From NCBI GenBank assembly GCA_963830065.1, contig CAWHLA010000008.1, positions 186,001 to 250,000 of the forward strand: DNA of 64,000 nt, written 5' to 3'. Below the pieces are notes generated by a model. That model ran no database searches. It worked only from the letters and a program-made list of their open reading frames with translations, and was not told the DNA's origin. The first letter of the stretch is position 1. Each line of letters begins with the position of its first letter. Shown here in pieces: positions 1-8,250 of this stretch. Both the position numbers and the translations under genes were made by a program. Source of the DNA: JACCZR01 sp963830065. GTDB lineage: Bacteria; Actinomycetota; Thermoleophilia; Solirubrobacterales; Thermoleophilaceae.

Positions 1-2
1 CC

Positions 3-308
3 ACCATCTCGATCGGGTCGGCTTCGCGCTACCTCGGGCTGGCGGAGGGGATGCTCGGGGGCACCGACGCCGCGGTGGAGCACCTGGAGGCCGCTGTGGC
101 CGACAACCGGCGCTGGGGAGCGCGGCCGTGGGCCGCGCACGCCGAGGGCGACCTCGCGCGGGTGCTGTTGGACCGGGCCGGGCCCGGGGACAGCGAGCGG
201 GCCGCCGAGCTGGCCGGCCGGGCGCTGGCGACCGCCACGGAGCTCGGCCTGGGGTTCATCGCCGGACGAGCCGGGCCGCTGCGCGAGCGCGCCCTGGGCG
301 GGCCTTGA
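3..308 (+). CDS. C-terminal fragment of a TPR-like (helical repeat) protein
   Basis: The window opens inside this gene; about 101 residues remain, read in the frame that starts at base 3. The fragment is Ala/Leu/Arg-rich and alternates helices of the form LGLAEGMLGG...AVEHLEAAVADNRRWGARPW and AHAEGDLARVLLDRAG, followed by AAELAGRALATATELGLG. That pattern is typical of the tetratricopeptide-like C-terminus of large ATPase/LuxR-type regulators and of adenylate-cyclase-like signalling proteins in actinobacteria. No catalytic or DNA-binding domain is in view, so the product cannot be named further. The TGA stop (306-308) overlaps the likely TTG start of the next gene by two bases, which suggests co-transcription. 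Confidence 0.6.
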   Translation, partial: TISIGSASRYLGLAEGMLGGTDAAVEHLEAAVADNRRWGARPWAAHAEGDLARVLLDRAGPGDSERAAELAGRALATATELGLGFIAGRAGPLRERALGGP

Positions 309-1391
309 GCCCGACCGGCAACGAGCGCGGCCGGGCGACGGCGCTCACGATCCTCACCCCCATCCGCCGCGGCTGGCCGCTGTGGCTGTGGGCCTGGTTC
401 GGGCTGGCCCGGGTGCTCCCGCTTCAGCGCTGGACCCTGCTCAAGCTCCAGCGCATCTACTTCGCGCGCTTCGCCGTGGTCTCCGGATCGACGGCCGCCG
501 GCTGAACTCGCGCCACCTGCTGTTCGAGAGCAACTTCAACGGCAACTGGCACTCCTACCTCGAGGCCTTCTGTCACGTCTTCCCGAAGGGGATGTGGGCC
601 CTGTGGGGCAGCGCCCACGGCTGGCCCCGCCTCGCGCCGACCTCCCGCTTCAAGGACTGGGTGAGCCGAAACGAGTTCGTCGCCTCCCATTACTGGAGCG
701 CCTATCCGGAGGCCACCACCCGCGACATCCTGGCGGCGCTGGCCCGGCCGGCTCGCTGGGCCGCAACGCCTCCTACATGGTGCTGCGCAAGCTCCACCAG
801 GACGTCGCCGGCTTCAGGCGCTTCCTCTCCGAGCACGCCGGCGATGGCGACCCCGAGCAGGCGGCCCTGGCCGCCCGGATCATCGGCCGGCACCACGACG
901 GCAGCCCGCTGGCGCTGGCGCGCGACGCGGCCGAGCAGAACGACTTCCGCTTCTCCGACGACCCCGAGGGCCTGCGCTGCCCGGTCGGCGCCCACGTTCG
1001 CCGCACCAACCCCCGCGACGCGCTGGGCTTCGGCGCCCGGCTCTCCCGCCGTCACCGCATCATCCGCCGCGGCATGCCCTACGGCGAGCGGCTGCCGGAC
1101 GGCGTGACCGATGACGACTGCGCCAAGCGGGGGCTGATCTTCGTCTGCTTCTGCGCCTCGATCGAGCGCCAGTTCGAGGTCATTCAGACCCAGTGGTGCA
1201 ACGACGGGGACGCGTTCGGGCTCGGCCGCGAGCCCGATCTGATGCTCGGCGGCGACGGCGAGGCGCGCATGACGCTCCCCGGAAACCCGCCCCGTTTCGT
1301 GCGCCGCCGGCGCCCGTTCGTGCTCACCCGCGGGGGCGAGTACCTGTACGTGCCGTCGCTTTCCGGGCTCCAAGAGCTGGCCGGGACGTAG
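305..1391 (+). pseudogene. DyP-type peroxidase remnant, two frame breaks and no distal motif
   Basis: Three reading frames must be joined. Frame A (TTG at 305) carries TILTPIRRGWPL and a helical segment up to about base 485. Frame B continues RRLNSRHLLFESNFNGNWHS to AYPEATTRDILAALA near 741. Frame C runs from GPAGSLGRNASYMVLRKL to the TAG at 1389-1391. The last part is clearly the C-terminal half of a DyP-type haem peroxidase: LGRNASYMVLRKLHQDV, CPVGAHVRRTNPRD (proximal His region) and GLIFVCFCASIERQFEV. The distal GxxDG motif, which in full-length enzymes lies upstream of LGRNGS, is absent. So sequence has probably been lost at the 741 junction besides the indels. The first break is explained by one missing C in a CCC run near 487. 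It may be a dead gene, or two neighbouring genes fused by deletion. The family of the N-terminal part is uncertain. Confidence 0.6.
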
Positions 1392-1402
1392 AATGGGCGG
1401 CC

Positions 1403-3392
1403 GTGTCTGAGCACCGTCTGCCCGAGCCCGACCGCCCGTGGGTGATGCGCACCTACGCCGGCCACTCGACGGCCAAGGACTCCAACGAGCTGTACCGCAA
1501 GAACCTGGCCAAGGGCCAGACCGGCCTGTCGGTGGCCTTCGACCTGCCCACTCAGACCGGCTACGACCCCGACCACGAGCTGTCGCGGGGCGAGGTCGGC
1601 AAGGTCGGCGTCTCCATCGCCCACAAGGGCGACATGCACACGCTGCTCGACGGCATCCCGCTCGACGAGATGAACACGTCGATGACGATCAACGCCACCG
1701 CGGCCTGGCTGCTCGCGCTGTACATGGCCACCGCGGAGGAGAACGGCGTCGCCCGCGACGCCCTGTCGGGCACCACCCAGAACGACATCATCAAGGAGTT
1801 CCTCTCCCGCGGGACCTACGCGTTCCCGCCCGAGCCCTCGATGCGCCTGATCGCGGACATGATCGCGTTCACCGTCGAGGAGGTGCCGAAGTGGAACCCG
1901 ATCAACATCTGCTCCTACCACCTCCAGGAGGCCGGCGCGACGCCGGTGCAGGAGATCGCCTTCGCGCTCTCCACCGCCCAGGCGGTGCTCGACGAGGTGC
2001 GCCCGCGCGTGTCCGACGAGGTGTTCCCGAAGGTGTTCGGCCGCATCTCCTTCTTCGTCAACGCAGGCATCCGCTTCGTCGAGGAGCACGCCAAGCTGCG
2101 GGCGATGGGCCGGCTGTGGGAGCAGCTCGGCCGTGAGCGCTACGGCGTGGAGGACCCGAAGTTCCTGCGCATGCGCTACGGCGTGCAGGTCAACTCACTG
2201 GGCCTGACCGAGGCACAGCCCGAGAACAACATCATCCGGATCGTGCTCGAGGCCCTCGGGGTGACCATCGGGCGCAACGCTCGCGCCCGTGCGCTGCAGC
2301 TGCCGGCCTGGAACGAGGCGCTTGGCTTGCCGCGGCCGTGGGACCAGCAGTGGTCGCTGCGCATCCAGCAGATCCTGGCCTACGAGACCGACCTGCTCGA
2401 CTACCCCGACATCTTCGAGGGCTCGCACGTGATGGAGGGCCTGGTCGACGAGCTGGTCGAGGGCGCCCGGGCCGAGATGGCGGTAGTGGCCGAGCACGGC
2501 GGCGCCGTGGACGCGGTGCCGTACATGAAGACGCAGCTGGTGGAGTCCCACCGCGCCCGCGTGGGCGCCATCGAGCGGGGCGAGCACAAGGTGGTGGGCC
2601 AGAACGTCTACACCGAGCACGAGGCGTCGCCACTGCAGGAGGGCGAGGACGGCGGCATTCTGCGGGTGGACCCGGCCGTGGAGCGCAACTCCATCGAGGC
2701 CGTCCGCGAGTGGCGCTCACAGCGTGACGAGGCCGAAGTGGAGCGCGCGATGTCCGAGCTGCGCGCCGCCGCGGCGGACGAGTCGGTGAACGTCATGCCG
2801 GCCACGCTGGCCTGCGCGGCCGCCGGCGTCACCACCGGCGAGTGGGCCGGCGCCCTGCGCGAGAGCTTCGGCGACTACCGCGCCCCCACCGGCGTTGGCG
2901 AGGCCGCTGCCGCGCCCGAGGACTCGGCTCTGACCGAGCTGCGCGACCGCGTCGAGCGCGTGTCCGAGGCACTGGGCCGGCGGGTGAAGATCCTGGTCGG
3001 CAAGCCCGGCCTCGACGGGCACTCCAACGGCGCCGAGCAGATCGCGGTCCGCGCCCGCGACGCGGGCATGGACGTGGTCTACGAGGGAATCCGGCTGACG
3101 CCCTCACGCATCGCCGCCACCGCGGTCCAGGAAGGCGTGCACGTCGTCGGCCTCTCGATCCTCTCCGGCTCCCACGCCGAGCTGATCCCCGACGTCCTGC
3201 GGGAGCTCGACGAGGCCGGCGTGAACGTGCCCGTGGTGGTGGGCGGCATCATCCCGCCGGCCGATGGGCGCGGCCCTGCTGGACGCCGGTGTCGCCCGCG
3301 TCTACACCCCGAAGGACTTCGAGGTCTCCCGGATCATGGGAGACATCGTGGAGCTAGTGGCCGAGCATCACTCGGCCACGCAGATCGCGTAG
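1403..3392 (+). CDS. meaA: MeaA-type (ethylmalonyl-CoA) B12-dependent acyl-CoA mutase, one frameshift
   Basis: An adenosylcobalamin-dependent carbon-skeleton mutase with the substrate barrel and B12 domain in one chain, about 662 residues once one extra base is removed. The barrel begins RTYAGHSTAKDSNELYRKNL and GQTGLSVAFDLPTQTGYD and contains MNTSMTINATA, SGTTQNDIIKEFLSRGTY and WNPINICSYHLQEAGATP. This wording (YAGHSTA, GTTQNDIIKE) matches the MeaA/ethylmalonyl-CoA mutase branch better than classical methylmalonyl-CoA mutase. The B12-binding DxHxxG motif is DGHSNG at about residues 537-542. After GGIIPPADG (near 3267) the frame shifts: removing one G from the GGG run restores AALLDAGVARVYTPKDFEV and an end at TAG 3390-3392. 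Uncorrected, translation would run out of frame to 3421. The GTG at 1403 lies 11 bases after the previous stop. In the ethylmalonyl-CoA pathway it converts ethylmalonyl-CoA to methylsuccinyl-CoA; substrate choice is inferred. MeaB (3864) supports B12 use. Confidence 0.85.
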
Positions 3393-3829
3393 GCGCGCAC
3401 CTCTCCGGGGCCGTTGCGTGACGCACGCCATCCGGACGACGTGGCCGCTCCACTGGACTCCGGGTCGGGCTTGCTCGCGAAGAGGCTCCCGCTGCCGATC
3501 ACCGATGCGCCGCCGCTAAGGACGCGGTAGCTGCCCGGGCATTCCGCCCTGACGCTCCCGACGCCGGTCGCAATGACGGTGATCGTGCCGTTCACCGTCC
3601 GCGCCGCGTTCACCGTCCCCAGCGAGCTCTCCTTGACTGCCCGAGCGCCCAAGCCGCCGCGCTTGATGTCCCGGTCCTGGAGGCTGCCGTTACGTACGTC
3701 CACGCTGCGGATGCTGTTGTTCCTGATCGAGCCCGAGCCCACTGTCAGGGCGTAGGAGCTGCCTCCCAGCGCCAGGAACAGCGCGAGGGTGGCGACGACG
3801 TTGGCGTAGGTGAGGCGTCTGCGGATCAT
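3368..3829 (-). CDS. Short secreted protein of the Thermoleophilia ANVVATLALFLALGG type
   Basis: 153 residues. The N-terminus MIRRRLTYANVVATLALFLA is a signal peptide or anchor of a kind that is very common in Solirubrobacterales/Thermoleophilia genomes, usually with unknown function. It is followed by low-complexity repeats rich in N, S, R and V (SIRNNSIRSVDVRNGSLQDRD, truncated here, then IKRGGLGARAVKESSLGTVN) and a beta-rich C-terminus with one cysteine pair candidate (ECPGSYRVL and YAICVAE). The C-terminal 25 bases overlap the tail of the convergent mutase gene. ATG at 3827-3829 leaves 34 bases to the divergent meaB start. Presumed extracellular; no enzyme motif is visible. Confidence 0.75.
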   Translation of the reverse strand: MIRRRLTYANVVATLALFLALGGSSYALTVGSGSIRNNSIRSVDVRNGSLQDRDIKRGGLGARAVKESSLGTVNAARTVNGTITVIATGVGSVRAECPGSYRVLSGGASVIGSGSLFASKPDPESSGAATSSGWRASRNGPGEVRAYAICVAE

Positions 3830-3863
3830 TTGCCCACCATAACCCCGATAGCGTCACGCCGCC

Positions 3864-4811
3864 ATGGGGCCCGAAGAGCTCGGCAGGCGGCTACGGCAGG
3901 GCGATCGGTCCGCGGCGCCCGCCGCCCTCAACCTGATCGAGGACCGGTCGCCGGGAGCCCGCGAGCGCACAGCTCAGCTTCTGGCCGAGGTCTCCCCCGC
4001 CGCGCTGGGCGGTGAGGCGCCCGCCCACCTCATCGGCGTCACGGGGCCCCCGGGCGCCGGCAAGTCCTCGCTGCTGTCCGCGCTGGTGGCCCACTGGCGC
4101 GCAGAAGGGCGCACCGTGGCCGTGCTGGCCGTGGACCCCTCGAGCAAGCGCTCCGGCGGGTCGCTGCTGGGCGACCGCGCCCGCATCGATCACGACCCCC
4201 GCGACGACGGCGTGCTCATCCGCTCGACCGCCGCAGGCGGCAGGCTGGGCGGCCTGGCAGCGCCGACCCGTGAGGCGGCCGAGGCACTCGCCGCCGCATA
4301 CGACGTGGTGGTCGTGGAGACCGTCGGCGTCGGGCAGTCGGAGACCGACGTGGAGGAGGTCGCCGACACGGTCGCCGTGGTGGTCCAGCCCGGATCGGGC
4401 GACACCCTCCAGTTCCTCAAGGCGGGAATCATGGAGGTGCCGCACGTCCTGGTCGTGACCAAGTCCGACCTCGGCGACGTCGCGCTGACCGCGCGCCGCG
4501 ACCTCTCGCAGGCGCTCATCGCTCTGGGCGCTCGCCGAACCCCGGTGGTGGCCGTCTCCTCGCTGCCGCCGCCCGAGGGCATCGAGAAACTGGCCGCGGC
4601 GCTCGACGAGCACCGGGCCGGCCTCGACCTCTCGGCCGCCCGGCTTCACACGCGCCGGCTCGCGGCCCTGCGGGAGCTGGTCGTCGAGCACGGCGAGGCG
4701 GCGCTGCGCGCTCTCGGGGGCCGGCGCGAGGCGGAGCGGCTCCTCGAAGGCGAGGACCCGGCCGCCGACGTCGCCTCTCTCGTTGTTTCGTTGGAGCGCC
4801 GCCTCCGGTGA
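3864..4811 (+). CDS. meaB: MeaB/ArgK-type G3E GTPase, chaperone of the B12 mutase
   Basis: 315 residues, the usual length of the MeaB/MMAA family. It guards and reloads the adenosylcobalamin cofactor of acyl-CoA mutases using GTP. Visible motifs: P-loop GPPGAGKSS (about 61-69), DPSSKRSGGSLLGDR (about 91-105, the family signature), ETVGVGQSETD (about 152-162) and the base-recognition motif TKSD (about 199-202). It lies just downstream of the meaA-type mutase, separated only by the opposite-strand secreted-protein gene, which fits its expected partner. Its stop (4809-4811) overlaps the start of a 51-residue membrane peptide. Family assignment is secure; specificity for this mutase is inferred from proximity. 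Confidence 0.92.
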   Translation: MGPEELGRRLRQGDRSAAPAALNLIEDRSPGARERTAQLLAEVSPAALGGEAPAHLIGVTGPPGAGKSSLLSALVAHWRAEGRTVAVLAVDPSSKRSGGSLLGDRARIDHDPRDDGVLIRSTAAGGRLGGLAAPTREAAEALAAAYDVVVVETVGVGQSETDVEEVADTVAVVVQPGSGDTLQFLKAGIMEVPHVLVVTKSDLGDVALTARRDLSQALIALGARRTPVVAVSSLPPPEGIEKLAAALDEHRAGLDLSAARLHTRRLAALRELVVEHGEAALRALGGRREAERLLEGEDPAADVASLVVSLERRLR

Positions 4812-4963
4812 GGTTCTTCGCCCAGGCCGCCGTTCTCATCGGGGTAACGGCGCTGGCTACGGGGGTGGCCCTCCTGGTGGGGGCGGCCGACCTCGGCACC
4901 GCACTGGGCGTCGGTCAGATCGCTTTCGTTCTCACGCTCGTCGGCCTGCTGCTCCGCGGCTGA
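4808..4963 (+). CDS. 51-residue two-helix membrane peptide coupled to meaB
   Basis: A GTG start overlaps the meaB TGA (GTGA, 4808-4811) and the frame stays open to the TGA at 4961-4963. The product, beginning VRFFAQAAVLIGVTALATGV, is almost entirely hydrophobic. It has two likely membrane helices (about residues 5-25 and 32-50) separated by a short GAADLG turn, and ends LLLRG. It lacks cysteine and has few charged residues. No family is recognised. Evidence for coding is the perfect stop/start overlap, the continuous hydrophobic pattern and the abrupt convergent neighbour five bases after its stop. Function unknown. Confidence 0.6.
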   Translation: MRFFAQAAVLIGVTALATGVALLVGAADLGTALGVGQIAFVLTLVGLLLRG

Positions 4964-4968
4964 CCGGC

Positions 4969-5670
4969 CTAGACGTTGCGGTCTACCTGTGAGCCGCCCA
5001 CCACGACGTCCTCGCCGGACTCGAACCGCACCCAGGCCTTGTTGGTCCCGTCGTAGTCGGGGGCCCAGAGGACCAGGGTCGCGTCCTCCTCCCCCACCCG
5101 GCAGCGGTCGGAGCCCTCCTCGTCCAGGCCGCGCCAGATGCGGATGAACGGGTTGTTCTCCCACTCCTCGGCAACGGTGGTGGGCTCCTTGTGGCCCGGG
5201 TGCAGGCGGGTCTCGCCCGGGAGGGTCATCAGCCGGTCCATGATCGAGCTCCGCAGGTCCTCGAAGGTCGTATGGCCCGGGGCGCGGGTGCCGCCCACGG
5301 TGCCCTTGAACAGCACGTCGGCGGTGATGCAGTCGGTGCCGTTGATCAGCAGCGCCAGGTGGTCGGCGCAGTGTCCGGGGGTGGGGATGGCCTCGATCTG
5401 CAGTGAGCCCGAGGTCACGCGGTCCAGGTCGGGGTGGCGCAGGACCGGGACGCCGAAGCGCTCGGCGGTCTCCTCCACGTCGACCACGTGGTCTGCGTGG
5501 TGGTGGGTCACCAGCACGTGGGTGATCTCCGTGCCCTCGCGATCGACGCGCTCCAGCAGCGGCTCGATCACGCCGTTGCCGTCCACCAAGACCCCGTGGC
5601 CTCCGGGCTCGTCGATCACCGAGTAGGCGTTCGAGAGCCAGTCCGGGTGTTCGACCCTTTGCAGAATCAC
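4969..5670 (-). CDS. Metallo-beta-lactamase-fold hydrolase (glyoxalase II-like)
   Basis: 233 residues. It carries the binuclear-zinc signature THHHADH (HHHADH at about 56-61), a further His in TPGHCADH (about 100), an Asp in TADVLF and HPGHKEP. This is the fold of glyoxalase II and thioester hydrolases. Its ATG overlaps the TGA of the zinc alcohol dehydrogenase upstream (ATGA, 5667-5670). The same gene pair occurs in mycobacteria, where a mycothiol-dependent formaldehyde dehydrogenase (mscR) is followed by an MBL-fold gene thought to hydrolyse the formyl thioester. By analogy this protein may cleave an S-formyl or S-acyl low-molecular-weight thiol; that role is inferred. Confidence 0.85.
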   Translation of the reverse strand: MILQRVEHPDWLSNAYSVIDEPGGHGVLVDGNGVIEPLLERVDREGTEITHVLVTHHHADHVVDVEETAERFGVPVLRHPDLDRVTSGSLQIEAIPTPGHCADHLALLINGTDCITADVLFKGTVGGTRAPGHTTFEDLRSSIMDRLMTLPGETRLHPGHKEPTTVAEEWENNPFIRIWRGLDEEGSDRCRVGEEDATLVLWAPDYDGTNKAWVRFESGEDVVVGGSQVDRNV

Positions 5671-6773
5671 GAGAACTCGATCACGCTCCTTATCCCATCG
5701 TGGGCCTCCATCAGCTCGAAGGCTTGGTTGACGTCGCCCAGCTTCATCCGGTGGGACACGAACGGGTCGACGTCGAGGTCACCGTCCAGGTACCGGCGCA
5801 CCAGCTCGGGCACCTGGTCGCGGCCCTTGACCCCCCCGAACGACGAACCCGCGATGCGCCGGCCGGTGATCAGGAAGCGCGGGACGACGTCGAGCGTTTC
5901 TCCCTTGCCCGCTACACCGGCCACTGTGCACAACCCCCACCCCATGCGCGCGGCCTCCACGGCCTGGCGCATGACGGCGACGTTGCCGGTGGCCTCGAAG
6001 GTGTAGTCGGCGCCGAAGCCGTCGGTCATCTCCAGGATCTCGGCGACCGCGTCGGGCCCGCCGATCATGAGGTCGGTGGCCCCCTGGCCGCGAGCCAGCT
6101 CGAGGCGGTCCTGCGACAGGTCCACGCACACGATCCGCTCCGCTCCCTGCAGCCGGCACCCGGCCACGGCGCCCAGGCCGACCATCCCGGCGCCGAATAC
6201 CACGCAGAAGGAGCCCGGCTCGACCCCTGCCGTGTACATCGCCGCGCCCAGGCCCGTGGAGAGCCCGCAGGCGAACAGGGCCGCCCGGTCGGGTGAGGCC
6301 TCGGGATCGACCTTCGCCAGGGCGATCTCCGGCATCACGGTGTACTCGGCGAACGTGGACGTGCCCATGAAGTGGCGGATGGGCTCTCCGTTACGGGAGA
6401 GGCGTACCGTGCCGTCGGGCAGATGGCCCTGGTTCTGCTCGTCGCGGATGGCCAGGCACAGGTTGGTGCGCGGGCTGAGGCAGTGGATGCACTCCCGGCA
6501 CTGGGGCGAGAACAGCGTCACCACGCGGTCGCCGGCGGCGACATCGCGGACGCCCTCCCCCACCTGCTCGACGATTCCGCACCCCTCGTGGCCCAGCACG
6601 GCCGGGGCGTAGCCGGAAGGGTCGGCGCCGGAGGCGGTGTAGAGGTCGGTGTGACAGACGCCGCAGGCCTCCAGCCGCACCAAGACCTCACCGGCTCGCG
6701 GCTCCGCCAGCTCCACCTCCTGCACCTCTAGCGGCTGCCCGAACTCCTCGAGCACCGCGGCCCTCATCTTCAC
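5667..6773 (-). CDS. Zinc alcohol dehydrogenase, class III/mycothiol-dependent formaldehyde dehydrogenase-like
   Basis: About 368 residues, medium-chain zinc dehydrogenase. Catalytic zinc ligands: Cys40 (ACGVCHTD) and His62-Glu63 (GHEGCG). Structural zinc cysteines follow the C-x2-C-x2-C-x7-C pattern at about 92, 95, 98 and 106. The NAD-binding turn is GAGMVGLGA. The class III-like sequence (CGLSTGLGAAMYTAGV, FGGVKGRDQVPELV) resembles thiol-dependent formaldehyde/S-nitrosothiol dehydrogenases. The GTG at 6771-6773 is preferred because it makes a GTGA overlap with mobA; an ATG two codons later is the alternative. The downstream MBL-fold hydrolase supports a formaldehyde or thiol-adduct detoxification role. 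Which thiol is used cannot be read from sequence. Confidence 0.82.
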   Translation of the reverse strand: MKMRAAVLEEFGQPLEVQEVELAEPRAGEVLVRLEACGVCHTDLYTASGADPSGYAPAVLGHEGCGIVEQVGEGVRDVAAGDRVVTLFSPQCRECIHCLSPRTNLCLAIRDEQNQGHLPDGTVRLSRNGEPIRHFMGTSTFAEYTVMPEIALAKVDPEASPDRAALFACGLSTGLGAAMYTAGVEPGSFCVVFGAGMVGLGAVAGCRLQGAERIVCVDLSQDRLELARGQGATDLMIGGPDAVAEILEMTDGFGADYTFEATGNVAVMRQAVEAARMGWGLCTVAGVAGKGETLDVVPRFLITGRRIAGSSFGGVKGRDQVPELVRRYLDGDLDVDPFVSHRMKLGDVNQAFELMEAHDGIRSVIEFS

Positions 6774-7327
6774 GGCGCGGACTCTAGGAGAGCCAGATCC
6801 TCCGGCGTGTTCACGCTGCGCACCAGCGGCGGCGGCAACGCCACCCGCACCGGGTCCAGCGACTCCACGGTGGCCGTGAGCGCGGCGTCGGAGTCCGCCG
6901 CTCGGAAGGTGTCCAGCGCCACCGGCGAGTACACGCCGAACACGGGCTGCAGCACTCCGCCTGCCACCGCCACCGCGGGCGCTCCTCCCCCGGCTCCCGC
7001 GGCGTCCACCAGCGACCGGCAGGCGTCGGCGGTCACCCAGGCCATGTCGGCCGCGCACACCAGCACGGGCTCCCCCGCCCGCTCCAGCGCGTGCGCGATG
7101 CCGACGAGCGGGTGCTGGGGGTAGTCGGGCTCGTCCCAGCGCTCGGCGGGCGCGTCGAGCTCGGGCAAGTCGGTCCCCGGCTTGCACACCACCGCCACCC
7201 TGTCGCACACTGAGCCGAGCGCCGCCAGCGGCCAGCTGATGAGCGGCCGGCCTCGGACCTCGACCGCGGCCTTCGAGCCCCGTCCCAGGCGCCGGCCGGC
7301 CCCGCCCGCCAGGACGGCGCCGATCAA
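6770..7327 (-). CDS. mobA: Molybdenum cofactor guanylyltransferase-like nucleotidyltransferase
   Basis: 185 residues with the MobA/GlmU-type nucleotidyltransferase fold. It has the N-terminal LAGGAGRRLGRGSKA loop (GTP binding and lysine), a VCAADMAW metal-binding aspartate segment and a C-terminal NTPEDL motif typical of MobA (NINTPEDL). It would attach GMP to molybdopterin to form the bis-MGD cofactor. Overlaps both neighbours by four bases (lipoprotein TGA/ATG at 7324-7327; dehydrogenase at 6770-6773), so it sits in the middle of a five-gene operon. FdhD and a sulfite-oxidase-like enzyme elsewhere in the window also need molybdenum-cofactor chemistry. Substrate assignment is by family similarity. 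Confidence 0.85.
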   Translation of the reverse strand: MIGAVLAGGAGRRLGRGSKAAVEVRGRPLISWPLAALGSVCDRVAVVCKPGTDLPELDAPAERWDEPDYPQHPLVGIAHALERAGEPVLVCAADMAWVTADACRSLVDAAGAGGGAPAVAVAGGVLQPVFGVYSPVALDTFRAADSDAALTATVESLDPVRVALPPPLVRSVNTPEDLALLESAP

Positions 7328-7725
7328 CTCAGCGCCTCGATCCGGTACACGCCGCCTTCGCGTCGCATGACGAGCTGGTCGACGATCGGCGCCTGGCCGG
7401 CTGCCCGTGTTCGCACGCGGGCCAGCGCCTGCTTCGGGGTGACCCGTATCGACACCAGCTCGATGCTCGGATTCCGCAGCCCACGGGCCGTCGAGCGCAG
7501 GAGCGACGGACAGTCCTTGCCGCCGGCCCGACGGCGGGCCGAGGAGGTGAAGAGCTGCTCGCAGATGCGGCGGTATTCGCCCTTGCGCGTGGCGGTGTTC
7601 AGGTCGCCCACCAGCCGCGCCACGTCGCGGGGCGCGCCCGTGACCGGCTTAGGGTCGTCGCTCCCGCCCAGCGAACAGCCAGCCAGGGCGAGGGCTACGA
7701 GCGGAGCGGCCCGCAGCGTCCGCAC
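7324..7725 (-). CDS. Putative lipoprotein, function unknown
   Basis: About 133 residues. GTG (7723-7725) overlaps the TAG of the HAD gene by one base and gives a short signal VRTLRAAPLVALALAGC ending in a lipobox (LAGC), so the mature protein should be lipidated and outside the membrane. The body contains DVARLVGDLNTATRKGEYRR, one further cysteine (ICEQLF), a second (KDCPSLL) and a beta-strand C-terminus ending VYRIEALS. It resembles the many small Thermoleophilia lipoproteins with an NTF2-like ICEQLF...CP layout, but I do not assign a function. Co-transcribed with mobA downstream (4-nt overlap). Confidence 0.7.
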   Translation of the reverse strand: MRTLRAAPLVALALAGCSLGGSDDPKPVTGAPRDVARLVGDLNTATRKGEYRRICEQLFTSSARRRAGGKDCPSLLRSTARGLRNPSIELVSIRVTPKQALARVRTRAAGQAPIVDQLVMRREGGVYRIEALS

Positions 7726-8237
7726 TAGGCGGCGGCAGAGGGCGCGACTTTTTGAGCCCAATCGAGCAGCCGCTCCACCTGAGCGTCGGTCAGGCCCTCG
7801 TCCGACGCCGTCTCCACCAGCAGCGTCGGCTCCCGCCGGCCCGCGGCCCAGTGTCGGCAGGTGTCATCCAGGCTGTCGTCGATCCAGGCGGCGGGGCGCC
7901 CCCGCGCGTACTCCTCGATGGCCTCCAGCTTCCAGTGCGCGGTGCCGAACACCGCCCGGCCGTCGAAGGTCAGCCAGGGCAACTCGGGCTCGTCGAGCGA
8001 GAGGATGTGGGGCAGGTACTCGTTGGCCTTCTCTTCCCAACCGGTGGCCCAGACCAGCTCGTAGCGCTGGGCCAGGCGCCTCAGCCGGTCTCCGCCGCCG
8101 GTCGGGATGCAGTGAGCTACGCCGTCGATCCAGTGGAAGGGACCGGGCATCTCCGTGATGCCTGGATCGAAGCCGAAGAGGCTGATCACTCCGTCCACGT
8201 CCACGAACAGGACCGGCGCACCGCTGTTCGCGTTCAC
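7725..8237 (-). CDS. HAD-like domain protein (secondary-thiamine-phosphate-synthase-like HAD)
   Basis: About 170 residues. The N-terminal FVDVDGVI motif supplies the DxD nucleophile pair of the HAD fold. WATGWEEKAN provides the motif II Thr, and AWIDDSLDDTC the motif III/IV acidic pair. Proteins of this compact type are usually annotated as HAD-domain proteins in actinobacteria, without a known substrate. GTG at 8235-8237 is chosen because it puts the DxD motif about a dozen residues from the start and leaves room for the divergent gene at 8251; upstream starts would run into that promoter. First gene of the minus-strand operon reaching to 4969. Confidence 0.7.
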   Translation of the reverse strand: MNANSGAPVLFVDVDGVISLFGFDPGITEMPGPFHWIDGVAHCIPTGGGDRLRRLAQRYELVWATGWEEKANEYLPHILSLDEPELPWLTFDGRAVFGTAHWKLEAIEEYARGRPAAWIDDSLDDTCRHWAAGRREPTLLVETASDEGLTDAQVERLLDWAQKVAPSAAA

Positions 8238-8250
8238 CCCTGCGAGGATA

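Noticed and set aside
1380..1403. Cobalamin riboswitch in front of the mutase
   Set aside because: Only 11 bases separate the genes and there is no B12-box sequence. The enzyme uses rather than makes cobalamin.
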